NCBI GenBank assembly: GCA_020341735.1
Contig: CP070833.1
Location: forward strand, 2,793,289-2,828,717
Direction of reading: 5' to 3'
Length of the DNA stretch: 35,429 nt
Origin: Gammaproteobacteria bacterium
Lineage (GTDB): Bacteria > Pseudomonadota > Gammaproteobacteria > Steroidobacterales > XN24
The notes under the pieces were generated by a model. It was not told where the DNA came from and made no database searches. It saw only the letters and a list, made by a program, of their open reading frames with translations. Shown here piece after piece: positions 16,041-24,870 of the stretch (within the stretch, counting starts at the first letter, position 1; each line of letters starts with the position of its first letter). A program made the position numbers and the translations under genes.

Positions 16041-16979
16041 TCAGCCGATCGCAAACGGGGCTAGCTGGTCGATGCCGCTCTCCGTGGTGTCCCTGCCCAG
16101 GAAAACGTGCTGTCGGTGATAATCCAGGTAAGGAAGATGCTCTTCTTTAAGATGTTCCAGCCATCCCTTTCGTCGAAGTCCCACCAGGTCCCACTGGAAA
16201 GAGCTGATGGCTGAACTCAGGATCAGTCCGCCCGTATTGTCGAATGAGATCAGTCCGTTGGAGAATGCGGCGTCGTAAAGCGGCGACAACAGCAACCCGT
16301 TGTAGGGATCCAGCCGCTCTTCGTTGTTAGAGTCCCGCCAGGGTTTAATGTGTCTCGCCCGAAGGAGTTCGGCCATTGTGCTGCGGCTGATCGCACACTG
16401 GCCTTCCCAGAGCCTGAACACGCTCTTCCGGAACTGCCCCATCCCGAGGCGGCTACCGGCGAGGTCGCGACGCTCCTCCATGTCCTTACCGCTGAACAGC
16501 ACTACGGCTGAGATTGCCTCGTCGCCGGTCTGCCCAACCGGGCTGCCGATGTAATCCAGCAGCAGGCGCCCGGCGCGGCCGCCCAACGCGAACAGGTAGC
16601 CTTGATAGTCGCTGCCGTCGGGGTAGAGCGGAGAATGTTTTCCAGGCAGGTAGGGCGCCAGCATCTCTCGGACGCCGTCAAGGGTCAGAGGGGGCACGAC
16701 GTCCCTGTAGTTGAGATCGATCTTGACGCCGTCCCGGGTGCTCTCGGGGAACTCCAGCCCCGTGGGGCGGACGGCGTCATAGGGTTCCGACCGGGCGATG
16801 GATACTGCCGGAAACGCTCTATGAGCGTACGAGAAAATCACGTCGCCCGGCCGGACGTCTGCCATGTTCCGCCAGTGAAAGTAGCTCTGGCGGGACGCAT
16901 TGTGTTTCGGCGCCCATAGGTAGTGCCCCTGACGCTGATGCCCGTGCATTTCGCCCTGGCTAACCCACCAATAGGCCAT
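16041..16979 (-). CDS. Probable EVE-HNH modification-dependent restriction endonuclease
   Basis: This 312-residue protein has an N-terminal EVE-like (PUA superfamily) domain, about 1-95, beginning MAYWWVSQGE and with MADVRPGDVIFSYAH. The C-terminal HNH nuclease domain (HNH_2, PF13391 type) spans about 180-250 and carries C195, H210 in RARHIKPW, N227 in YNGLLLSP and D236. EVE domains read modified bases such as 5-methyl- or 5-hydroxymethylcytosine. EVE-HNH proteins such as VcaM4I cut modified DNA, so the likely role is type IV-style defence against phage with modified genomes. No methyltransferase or other defence gene is adjacent. The usual Asp in the F-D-x-x-L/I-I-S-F segment is replaced by S240 (AFSNGLISF). 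The EVE assignment rests on pattern recall. Confidence 0.78.
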   Translation of the reverse strand: MAYWWVSQGEMHGHQRQGHYLWAPKHNASRQSYFHWRNMADVRPGDVIFSYAHRAFPAVSIARSEPYDAVRPTGLEFPESTRDGVKIDLNYRDVVPPLTLDGVREMLAPYLPGKHSPLYPDGSDYQGYLFALGGRAGRLLLDYIGSPVGQTGDEAISAVVLFSGKDMEERRDLAGSRLGMGQFRKSVFRLWEGQCAISRSTMAELLRARHIKPWRDSNNEERLDPYNGLLLSPLYDAAFSNGLISFDNTGGLILSSAISSFQWDLVGLRRKGWLEHLKEEHLPYLDYHRQHVFLGRDTTESGIDQLAPFAIG

Positions 16980-17484
16980 AAATCTTGCCCCAATCTAGTT
17001 GCTGTCGAGCGGTTCCGCCCTTCGGAAGTAAAGACTCCTGCGGACCAACAAGCTTCGCCTCAGGCCGGAGAAACCTATTATCTGACCATCTTCAACCAGT
17101 CAGTTCGGGGAGGGGACGGCGAGCTTGCCCCCAGCGGTTCCCCCCAGCCTCGGCGCATCATCGACAAATATTCTACGTCTTCTTCCTCTGCAAAGACCTT
17201 GAAGCATTTCACAGTCCCGGGCACCCGAGTCCGAATCGGAAATGCCCATGATTGATTGCACTACCCGGTCTGATCTGACTCCGAGAAGCATGCGATGCAG
17301 TCGTCTTCGGCACTGACACCATGACCGACGACACCCGAACGTCTTGGTCTCGGCCGCATATCGCGAGACCGCCCCGCGCCGATCCCGGGCCCCCACGGAC
17401 GTGCCGAATAGTATCCGAATACATTGCCGCTCCGGAAGGTCATACTATAGTCATTCGATCCCTTTGCAGCGAGTTCTCCAAGTT
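16980..17484. other. 505-base divergent intergenic region
   Basis: The largest gap in the window, between the EVE-HNH gene (leftward) and DUF3014 (rightward). Several overlapping short open frames exist on both strands, but none resembles a known protein or has a convincing ribosome binding site. A TACTAT at 17443-17448 could be the -10 of the DUF3014 gene, with no -35 at the right distance. No tRNA, repeat or mobile-element end was seen. Confidence 0.45.
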
Positions 17485-18303
17485 ATGAACCGTAACTCGA
17501 TTATCGCCGTCGCGCTGGCGCTCCTATTGGTCATTGGGGTGGCGGTTTTCAATCCCCGGAAGCCGGCGCCTCCAGCCCCCGCGACGGAAGAACCGGTCAT
17601 CACCAGGCCTGAGCCTGCGCCCGAACCCCAGCCGAGCCCGGAGCCTGTCCCGATGGCGCCCAGCGTGCCCGTGCCACCGGTTGAGCCGGAGCCGCTCCTT
17701 CCCGGTCTGGACGACAGTGACGCCGAGGTCCTGGGTGCGTTGACCGATAGCCTGGGGCGAGAGGCTGTCGAAGGTTTCCTGGTGTCCGACCAGGTGGTCC
17801 GCAAGGGCGTGGTGACCACGGACAATCTACCTGGCGAGATCGTGGCGACCCGCATCCGGGCGGTCAGGCCGACCGGTGGCAGTTTCAAGGTGTCGGTAGA
17901 CGACGGGCGATTCACCTTGAGTCCCGACAACTACGCCCGCTACGGGGAGTTCGTTCGCGTCGTCAGATCGATCGACGTCGAACAGGCGATGGGTGTCTAC
18001 GCTCGGTACTACCCTCTGTTGCAAGAGGCCTACGCGGAGCTAGGCTACCCGTCGCGGCAGTTCAACGACCGTGTCATCCAGGTGATCGACGACCTGCTTG
18101 GTGCGCCGGAGCCGCGACCACCTATCGATCTGGTCCGCCCGCGCGCCCTCTATCAGTTCGCTGATCCCGGTTTGGAGGCGCTTTCTGCCGGACAGAAGAT
18201 CCTCATCCGCATGGGTCCCGAGAACGCCCGGGTCATCAAGGCCAAGCTGCGGGAGATCCGCCAGGCGCTTGTCGATCGTTCCCGGACTCTTGCGACTGAA
18301 TGA
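17485..18303 (+). CDS. DUF3014 domain envelope protein
   Basis: This 272-residue protein has an N-terminal membrane anchor (5-22, SIIAVALALLLVIGVAVF) followed by a Pro/Glu-rich linker (about 26-72, repeated P-E-P). A globular domain (about 75-265) follows with LTDSLGREAVEGFLVSDQVV and YARYYPLLQEAYAELGYP. The layout matches DUF3014, a proteobacterial family of unknown function whose globular part should sit in the periplasm. The ATG at 17485 is chosen because it begins immediately before the anchor; the frame is open to 17344 with unrelated sequence. Confidence 0.87.
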   Translation: MNRNSIIAVALALLLVIGVAVFNPRKPAPPAPATEEPVITRPEPAPEPQPSPEPVPMAPSVPVPPVEPEPLLPGLDDSDAEVLGALTDSLGREAVEGFLVSDQVVRKGVVTTDNLPGEIVATRIRAVRPTGGSFKVSVDDGRFTLSPDNYARYGEFVRVVRSIDVEQAMGVYARYYPLLQEAYAELGYPSRQFNDRVIQVIDDLLGAPEPRPPIDLVRPRALYQFADPGLEALSAGQKILIRMGPENARVIKAKLREIRQALVDRSRTLATE

Positions 18304-18344
18304 GTCGCGGGGACAGGCCCGGCATTTGCCGGATCATCCCGGGC

Positions 18345-18683
18345 TCAGCTAATGGTTGAGCACTCCGTACCCGTGTAGTCCACCGGCGCAGCCGCATCCC
18401 CCTCCGCGATGTGGCGGTCGACGTACTTCTGGAAGTCGTCGCTGAACCAGTCTGAACGCACCGACCACCACTGCTGAACACCAGGCAGCAGCGAGATTTC
18501 CCTGATCTGGCGGACGTCCAATGCCCGCTCGTACTCGCTCACCAGGGTCTGCGTGGCGGTCACGCGCTGGATCTTCGTGTTCTGGTTCAGTTCGTAGCCG
18601 ACGAAGATCAGGCCGATCACCACGGTGATCGCTCCGATGATTTCTGCGATTTCGGAGACCCTGAGTCCCTGGTGCTGACTCAT
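18345..18683 (-). CDS. Short membrane-anchored protein, possibly an internally shortened family member
   Basis: This 112-residue protein has one membrane helix (about 12-30, AEIIGAITVVIGLIFVGYE) followed by LNQNTKIQRVTATQ. That pattern is common at the start of an unnamed family of about 160-200-residue proteins. Its C-terminal part, PGVQQWWSVRSDWFSDDFQKY, resembles the C-terminal end of the same family. The roughly 90-residue central region those proteins usually have appears absent, with the two ends joined in frame near residues 55-65. The start overlaps the stop of the upstream NTF2-like gene (ATGA at 18680-18683), indicating translational coupling. Function is unknown; the shortening is an inference from memory of the family. 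Confidence 0.65.
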   Translation of the reverse strand: MSQHQGLRVSEIAEIIGAITVVIGLIFVGYELNQNTKIQRVTATQTLVSEYERALDVRQIREISLLPGVQQWWSVRSDWFSDDFQKYVDRHIAEGDAAAPVDYTGTECSTIS

Positions 18684-19096
18684 GAATCGACTGCTCGCTC
18701 GAGACCGTGCTCGAGCTGGCGCTGGTACTCATCGTTGTCGAAGTTGCCCTCGGACGCGGCGATTAGGCCGTCAGCGCCGAACCGCCAGATTTCGAAACCA
18801 CCTATCCGCACGCGGTGGCCGGTGCCTCCCGGACCTGAGTTAGTGCCCACCAGTGTCCAGCGGTAGACGGCCCGGTCCGGATGTTCCTCCACGTCGTCCA
18901 TCATCACTTCCAGGTCGGGGAATGCGCTCATGAACCCTTGCGCGATTGCGGCAATGGCGGGACGCCCCACTGCCGGAACGCCGTCGTTGACGCTCAAGGA
19001 GCCATGTTCGGAAAAGAAGGCGGCGACGCTCGCCGCGTCCCGGCTACACCAGGCCTGTGTGTAACGTCTCGCGAAGTCTTCCAGTTCAGTCAACAT
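18680..19096 (-). CDS. SnoaL/NTF2-like family protein
   Basis: This 138-residue alpha+beta-barrel protein shows the SnoaL-like pattern: RRYTQAWCSRDAASVAAFFS, then FMSAFPDLEVMMDDV and RWTLVGTNSG, ending with a GFEIWRFGADGLIAASEGNFD segment. Members include ester cyclases, hydrolases and ligand-binding proteins, so the exact activity cannot be assigned. The ATG at 19096 is preferred to the GTG at 19099 because AGAGGG then has 6-base spacing. The stop overlaps the next start by 4 bases, so this and the 112-residue membrane protein form a two-gene unit. Confidence 0.85.
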   Translation of the reverse strand: MLTELEDFARRYTQAWCSRDAASVAAFFSEHGSLSVNDGVPAVGRPAIAAIAQGFMSAFPDLEVMMDDVEEHPDRAVYRWTLVGTNSGPGGTGHRVRIGGFEIWRFGADGLIAASEGNFDNDEYQRQLEHGLERAVDS

Positions 19097-19294
19097 CACT
19101 TACCCTCTCAGCCTGAAGCGGTACCCGGCGTTCGTGCGGTTCCCCGCGATTCCGTCGATGATCCCGTGACCTTACTACGATTGGGCGACCGATTCGCATC
19201 TGCTGAGTATGGTGAGAGGCTGGTTCTGCAGAACGACATCGGGTGGTTGCAACTCGCCCTCATTATGCTAATGAAGCCTTATGGGAGGTTGATC

Positions 19295-21430
19295 ATGCCC
19301 AGAGGCCGTCTATTTTCGAGATCGACCGGTTACTGCGGCTCTGCGGTCCGTGTCGCGGTGACTCTTGTCATCGCCATCACCGGGGCGTGCGCCCGCCAGG
19401 TAGAACACTCCGGTCCACCGGGTCCGTCCGCGCAGATCCCCGCTAGCGGGGAAGATCAGATCATCCGACACGTCAGCTTCCCCATTGCGAGAGAAGCGTT
19501 CTGGGGCGCGGACGGAAATACCATCTTCATCCGGTACGAGGCCGATGGGCGATTCTTCTTCGCCATGGCTGATCGCCTCCACGAACAGAATGTGTCACCC
19601 CACGGACAGTGGGAGAGCGTGGTCTACGCTCAACCCAGCGACGCGCAGGCATTCGCCAAGCGCCAGCCGGCGGCAAGGCCGCTAAGCATCCTTGGCGTCC
19701 AGTACTACCGCGAATTCGTGCTTCGCGTAGCCGACCGACTCGTCCCTCCGGAGCCAGAGGCAGGTGTGCTCCTCAACCGGGCCGACAAGGAGTTCTTCTT
19801 CTACCGTGACCAAGCGGGCTCGTTGCAGCTGGTGACGGGCATGGTCAACAAACCAGCGAAGGTCCCGCTGATCGCCAGTTATCGCATCGAGACGCTCAGC
19901 GATCTGGTAGCAGGCGAGGCCGACGCATATCTCATGGACCTGGGTATCGAAGACGATCGCGTACTGATCTCTACCGGCGAGTCCGGTCCCTATGCGCGTC
20001 CCTTCGCAATCTTCGACCGGACGAGCGGCCAACGAATCTTCATCTCACTCGAGCCATTCCGCTTCGGCACCGTGGAGACCAATATCGTCGAGCAGACCGG
20101 AAAGACAGCCTGGAACGTGGGCCGAAGCTATTGGTGGGATTTCTGGAATCGCCCGGTCAGCCACATCTCGCGCGGTGTTATCTTCGCGCTCGACACGGTC
20201 CGGGATGCGGGCCGTGACGTCACCATCAGACTCTTGCAATTCCCCGAGCTCGATGACGACCCCATCTTGCCTCTGGAACAAGGGCCCGGGATGGATATAG
20301 CCGCTTGGGAGCGTTTCCTGGACGAGACCTTCGGCGAACAGACTTACGCCGGCCAGGCACAAATTCTGATAGACGGAGACCAGTTCTTTCCCCGCTTGAT
20401 CGACTCCATTCAGAATGCCGACAGGTCCATAAAGATTCGAACCTATATCTTCGACAATGACGATTTTGCACTCGGTATTGCCGACCTGCTCCGGCAGCGT
20501 TCCGCAGACTTGAAAGTGCAGGTCATGCTCGACAGCCTCGGCACGCAATTCGCCCAGACCGAGTCACCGGCCACGTTGCCCGAGGGAGCAGAAACGGCGG
20601 CCGCGATAATGCATCACCTGGAGCTTGGATCGAAGGTAAACGTCCGGCCACTCACTAATCCCTGGCTGACAGGCGATCACAGCAAGAGCATGACTATCGA
20701 CGGCCGGGTCGCTTACGTCGGTGGTATGAATATCGGTCGCGAATATCGTTGGGAGTGGCACGATCTCATGGTCAAGCTGACCGGTAGGGTAGCGGCGGCG
20801 GTCGATTACGAATTCGACAAGACCTGGGCCCACGCGACGATGGCCGGCGACCTTGTTTATCCGGCGTTCCTGGCGACGTCGGAGATGGATCAGCTACCGC
20901 TCCGGGAGGGCGATTACCCTATACGGATTCTCACGACCCTGCCCATGGAGTCGCAGATCCTGCGCGCCCAGATCCACGCGATTCGTCGGGCCAAGAGCGC
21001 CATATGGGTGGAGAATGCCTATTTCTCTTCCACCCGGGTGCTCTTCGAACTGGCGAAAGCACGGCACCGAGGCGTAGATGTCAGGGTCATCCTTCCGGTG
21101 GAGGGCGACAACGGCATCATGGACAAGAACAACGTCCAGGCCGCCAATACGCTGCTAAAGCACGGTGCCAGGGTGTTCATCTATCCCGGTATGTCGCACG
21201 TCAAGGCAGCGATCTACGACGACTGGGCGTGTCTCGGGTCGGCAAACTTCGACAAGCTCAGCTTCCGGGTCAACAAGGAGCTGAACCTGGGCATATCGCA
21301 TGCCGGATTCGTCGACAGACTGCGAGAGGAGGTATTCGAGGCCGACATGGCGCGGTCGCTGGAACTGACCGAACCGCTGCCCGAAGATTTCTCGCACACG
21401 CTCGCCTCTATTTTCGCCAGTCAGCTGTGA
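19295..21430 (+). CDS. Phospholipase D/cardiolipin synthase-family protein with a large unassigned N-terminal region
   Basis: This 711-residue protein has two PLD catalytic motifs: H462-S-K464-SMTI-D469 followed by GRVAYVGGMN, and H635-V-K637-AAIY-D642 followed by GSANFD. The GG-x-N and GS-x-N tails are normal for active HKD enzymes. The PLD module begins near residue 350 (QILIDGDQFFPRLIDSIQNA). The first 345 residues hold an N-terminal hydrophobic segment (about 11-28) ending ITGAC, an imperfect lipobox. A long region with alternating beta-like patterns that I cannot assign follows. Phosphatidyl transfer or hydrolysis at the envelope is inferred. The ATG at 19295 has GGGAGG with 6-base spacing, clearly better than the many upstream codons of the longer frame. 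Confidence 0.87.
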   Translation: MPRGRLFSRSTGYCGSAVRVAVTLVIAITGACARQVEHSGPPGPSAQIPASGEDQIIRHVSFPIAREAFWGADGNTIFIRYEADGRFFFAMADRLHEQNVSPHGQWESVVYAQPSDAQAFAKRQPAARPLSILGVQYYREFVLRVADRLVPPEPEAGVLLNRADKEFFFYRDQAGSLQLVTGMVNKPAKVPLIASYRIETLSDLVAGEADAYLMDLGIEDDRVLISTGESGPYARPFAIFDRTSGQRIFISLEPFRFGTVETNIVEQTGKTAWNVGRSYWWDFWNRPVSHISRGVIFALDTVRDAGRDVTIRLLQFPELDDDPILPLEQGPGMDIAAWERFLDETFGEQTYAGQAQILIDGDQFFPRLIDSIQNADRSIKIRTYIFDNDDFALGIADLLRQRSADLKVQVMLDSLGTQFAQTESPATLPEGAETAAAIMHHLELGSKVNVRPLTNPWLTGDHSKSMTIDGRVAYVGGMNIGREYRWEWHDLMVKLTGRVAAAVDYEFDKTWAHATMAGDLVYPAFLATSEMDQLPLREGDYPIRILTTLPMESQILRAQIHAIRRAKSAIWVENAYFSSTRVLFELAKARHRGVDVRVILPVEGDNGIMDKNNVQAANTLLKHGARVFIYPGMSHVKAAIYDDWACLGSANFDKLSFRVNKELNLGISHAGFVDRLREEVFEADMARSLELTEPLPEDFSHTLASIFASQL

Positions 21431-21549
21431 CCAGGCAAGATCGACAACGCCGTTGGCATGACCGTCGACGCAGAACAGACCTTTCAGGAAAGGCGATGTT
21501 GTTTAGCAAGGGCATCTGCCCGGCCGACTTGACCCGCAGAGGGGTATCT

Positions 21550-23427
21550 CTAGTCAACTGATCGCGGAATCCACTCCGGTACAGTGAACTCGATCGCGTC
21601 CAGCCGCGTCGCCGACATGTTCATCCTCGCCCGAAACGCGTCCCAGCGCGGATCGTCGTGCAGGTTCCGCCAGATCGGTAGGTACATGATGCGGTGGAAC
21701 CAGTACCCCTGCAGGCCGTAACGCTCGTCCATTGAATAGGCTGTCTCCAGCCATTGGAACGCCGCGTCGATCTGCCCGGTCCAGGCGTAGGCCTCGGCGA
21801 CGAGGTAAGCCTGGTCGCGGAACCGATCCTCGATCTGCGCCACGACCCGATTTAGCGCCGCCGCGGATGCTTCCTGTCGCCCGAGGTCGTGCATGATCAT
21901 GGCGCGGGCGGCGGTCGGCTGCGGATGATCCACCATGTCTTCCGGGAACGACTCGAGTTCCGCGAGCGCCGCCTCCGGGTCCCCCTGAAGCAGCAGGCTC
22001 AGCATAAGATAGTAGGCGTTTCCCGGATTACCCGTCACCACTTGCGTTCTGCGATGGGCCTTGACCGCCTCCTCGAATCGACCGCCCCAAAGGTACGACT
22101 GGGCCAGGTGAAAATGGCAGCCCGCGTTCTTCGGGTCGGCGGCCACACAGCGCTCGAGAAGCGCGATCGATTCAGCGTGTCGACCGATGGAGCGTGCGAA
22201 TATCCCCGCGGCCCTCGTTAGCTCCAGGTCACCCGGCGCCGTGCGGAGAGCATCCGAGAACTGATTCGCCGCCGACTCCAGGTCGAATCTGGCCTCCCAG
22301 GCGTCCCACGCCAGTCCCGCGAGAGCGGTCCCGTTGCCCGGGTCGATGGCCAGCACACGTTCGATCATCGCATCGGCGTGACGGTCCTGTTCCTCGTCGC
22401 TGATCAGTCCCAGCCTCAAGAGGCTGTAGCTGGAATAGGCTGATAGCAGCAGCGCTGGCACGTACTCGGGGTCGATTGCCAGTGCCTGGTCGAGCAGTTC
22501 GAACGCTTGCTTGTCGGCGTCATCACCCTTGCCCCAGGCGTTCATCAGGTACCTTGCTTGCAGCGTCAGGTCATAGACCTCCGGATCGGTCCTGAGACTC
22601 GCCTGCTCGAGCCGCTCGAACTCGATGGTCAGCCTGTCAAAGACCGTCAGGGCGATCTCGTCCCGGGTTTCGAAGACGTCGGCCAGGGTGCGGTCGAAGG
22701 TCTCCGACCACAGGTTAGTGTCCGTTCGCGTGTCGGTGAGCTGCACCGAGATGCGCACCCGGTCGCCGGCCTTGCTGACGGCACCGTCGAGCACGTGGGC
22801 GACGTTCAGGGCCTCCCCGATCTCGGGGATCGTTGCGTCCTTGCCCTTGAAAGAGAAGGCCGAGGTCCTGCCGGTCACCCGGAGCGCCGGCACGTTGCCG
22901 AGCTGGTTGATGAGGTCCACCGCGAGCCCCTCGGCGAAATACGCCTGGTCGCTGCCGGGAGACAGGTCCTGGAATGCCAGGACGGCGACGGAGGCATCCC
23001 GGACCTCTTCCCTGGCCTCGATGCGACCTTCCTCTCTGGCCTGTTCCACCGCGGTGGCCAACTGCTCCGCATCCCGGGCCGGATCCAGTACGAACTTGTC
23101 GAGTGCGAAGAGCCCTAGCGCCAGGGCGAGCGCCACGATGAATAGCCGATCCAGTCGCCGGGTCATCCGCCGGCTGACCGCCGAGTCGTGATCGACCTCG
23201 GCCTCGCGCTTGAAACCCTCGGGCGTCAGTTCGAACGCCCAGGCCGAGATGAGTGCGGGGACAAAACCGATAGCGAGGACGATAACAACGACGCGGATGG
23301 CGGCGTCGCTCAACTCGAAAACCGGGAACAGAGTTTCTACGACCTGAATGATCAGCCAAGAAACAGCCACGTAGGCCGCGCCTACGCGGAAGACGTTGCG
23401 ACGTTTAAGTTCAGCGAAGACTGACAA
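21550..23427 (-). CDS. TolB-like/TPR membrane protein with ELKRRNV N-terminus (paralogue 1)
   Basis: This 625-residue protein starts with FAELKRRNVFRVGAAYVAVS. Three membrane helices follow (about 17-33, 43-65 and 92-110), with the family motif FELTPEGFKREAEVD between the second and third. A TolB N-terminal/FlgO-like domain spans about 140-270 (VAVLAFQDLSPGSDQAYFAE, RTSAFSFKG, GAVSKAGDRVRISVQLTDT). Tetratricopeptide-like repeats occupy about 290-600. Similar proteins often sit behind adenylate cyclase or winged-helix domains, but this one has neither. It is probably an envelope scaffold or signalling protein. The start is TTG at 23427, supported by the fixed family N-terminus and AGGAAG just upstream. 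A second copy is at 32406-34271. Confidence 0.88.
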   Translation of the reverse strand: MSVFAELKRRNVFRVGAAYVAVSWLIIQVVETLFPVFELSDAAIRVVVIVLAIGFVPALISAWAFELTPEGFKREAEVDHDSAVSRRMTRRLDRLFIVALALALGLFALDKFVLDPARDAEQLATAVEQAREEGRIEAREEVRDASVAVLAFQDLSPGSDQAYFAEGLAVDLINQLGNVPALRVTGRTSAFSFKGKDATIPEIGEALNVAHVLDGAVSKAGDRVRISVQLTDTRTDTNLWSETFDRTLADVFETRDEIALTVFDRLTIEFERLEQASLRTDPEVYDLTLQARYLMNAWGKGDDADKQAFELLDQALAIDPEYVPALLLSAYSSYSLLRLGLISDEEQDRHADAMIERVLAIDPGNGTALAGLAWDAWEARFDLESAANQFSDALRTAPGDLELTRAAGIFARSIGRHAESIALLERCVAADPKNAGCHFHLAQSYLWGGRFEEAVKAHRRTQVVTGNPGNAYYLMLSLLLQGDPEAALAELESFPEDMVDHPQPTAARAMIMHDLGRQEASAAALNRVVAQIEDRFRDQAYLVAEAYAWTGQIDAAFQWLETAYSMDERYGLQGYWFHRIMYLPIWRNLHDDPRWDAFRARMNMSATRLDAIEFTVPEWIPRSVD

Positions 23428-23563
23428 TTGTCTTCCTATCGGCTGCTCTCCGCCCTATAAATCATGGGGCATTAAGCGGGGATTGTCGATCCGGGGCAGA
23501 ATGCGATCTTCGCTTGGCGGGAGAGGGTGCCCCGGAGCAGATTGGTGTGCGAACATTGCGACG

Positions 23564-24703
23564 ATGACCTCAGAACAAGCTTCTGCACTCACGGCTCGGC
23601 GACGCTACGCGAGCATCGACTGGATGCGCGGCATCGTCATGCTGCTGATGGTCGTCGATCATGCCTCGCTGGCCTTCAATGGCAACCGCTTCGCGCTGGA
23701 TTCCGCAGGCTCCTGGACGCCGGGGACCGCACTCCCGCCGCTGGAGTTCAGCGTCCGCTGGCTGACCCATCTGTGCGCGCCGACTTTCGTCTTTCTCGCC
23801 GGTACCGCTCTGGCAATCATGGTCGAGCGGCGGCTCGCCAAGGGGATGGACCCGGGCCAGGTGGATCGCGACATCGTGATCCGTGGTGTCATCATCCTGC
23901 TGGTAGACCCGGTCCTGATCTCGTTCGGGGTGCGTCAGTTAACTTTCCAGGTGATGTACGCCATAGGTGCGGCGATGATCCTGATGGCTTTGCTCCGCAA
24001 GCTGCCGTCCAGCGCCCTGGTGGCGCTCTCACTGGCGTGGATCGTGTTGGGAGAAATTCCGACCGGGATGATGTGGGATCCAACCCAGGGATCGTCCAGT
24101 ATCCCGGCGGCCTTCGTCACGGCGTGGTACCTGACGCCCGATCTCAAAGTGCTGTATCCGCTGTTCCCCTGGCTCGCCATGATGATGCTGGGCTGGGTTT
24201 TCGGCCGTCATCTGCTCGATGCAAGAGAGGGCAAGGCGCGTGTCAGCCCGGCGGTTACGATGCTGATCTGGGGCGGAATCGCGCTGAGCGTTTTCCTTGT
24301 TGTCCGCTACGCGAACGTTTACGGCAACATGTTCCTCTACCGTGAGGGCGTGTCGATACTGCAGTGGCTGCACGTGAGCAAGTACCCGCCGTCGTTATCG
24401 TTCATGGGCCTGGAACTGGGCGTCTTGTTCGTCACGCTCGGGGTTCTGATGCTGATCGAGCCGCTGGTCACGATTCGCCAGAACGGCGCGCTGCTGGTAT
24501 TCGGTCAGACCGCGTTCTTCTTCTATGTCGTCCACCGATTTGTCTTCGATGTCTCGGCTCACTGGTTTGGGCTACAGGGTTTCGGTGACCTCACCACGAC
24601 AATGATCGTGTCGCTGCTCATGCTTGTCGCGCTGTATCCGTGCTGCCTGTGGTATCGCTCGTACAAGAGAGCACACCCGGATAGCGTGCTCCGATTTTTC
24701 TGA
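23564..24703 (+). CDS. DUF1624/heparan-alpha-glucosaminide N-acetyltransferase-like membrane protein
   Basis: This 379-residue polytopic protein has about ten helices. The family signature RYASIDWMRGIVMLLMVVDH is at residues 14-33, with the conserved Asp-x-x-R-G and D-H residues. LTHLCAPTFVFLAGTALAI and FPWLAMMMLGWVFGR are also typical of the HGSNAT/DUF1624 acyltransferase-like family. Members are thought to transfer acyl groups across the membrane to sugars or other acceptors; the acceptor here is unknown. The ATG at 23564 is chosen because the conserved region starts shortly after it. The longer frame back to 23396 overlaps the start of the TPR gene and adds no recognisable sequence. Confidence 0.88.
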   Translation: MTSEQASALTARRRYASIDWMRGIVMLLMVVDHASLAFNGNRFALDSAGSWTPGTALPPLEFSVRWLTHLCAPTFVFLAGTALAIMVERRLAKGMDPGQVDRDIVIRGVIILLVDPVLISFGVRQLTFQVMYAIGAAMILMALLRKLPSSALVALSLAWIVLGEIPTGMMWDPTQGSSSIPAAFVTAWYLTPDLKVLYPLFPWLAMMMLGWVFGRHLLDAREGKARVSPAVTMLIWGGIALSVFLVVRYANVYGNMFLYREGVSILQWLHVSKYPPSLSFMGLELGVLFVTLGVLMLIEPLVTIRQNGALLVFGQTAFFFYVVHRFVFDVSAHWFGLQGFGDLTTTMIVSLLMLVALYPCCLWYRSYKRAHPDSVLRFF

Positions 24704-24870
24704 GGCGAGATCACATATCCGACTGCGGATACTGCAGCTGGGGGCCATCCTGTCACTGGTCTCGCTATTCGAAGAGATGCTCCCGAAGTCCACGACCACT
24801 CCCGGGGGAACATCAACTGGCGATGGCAGGTCAGAAAATAGCAGGCACGAAGCAAGTTGGGGAAATCGCG

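Noticed and set aside
17100-17443. Overlapping short frames on both strands in the 505-base gap, one ending in a C-I-A-C segment
   Set aside because: No start site, family pattern or codon signal supports them, and three frames compete for the same bases.
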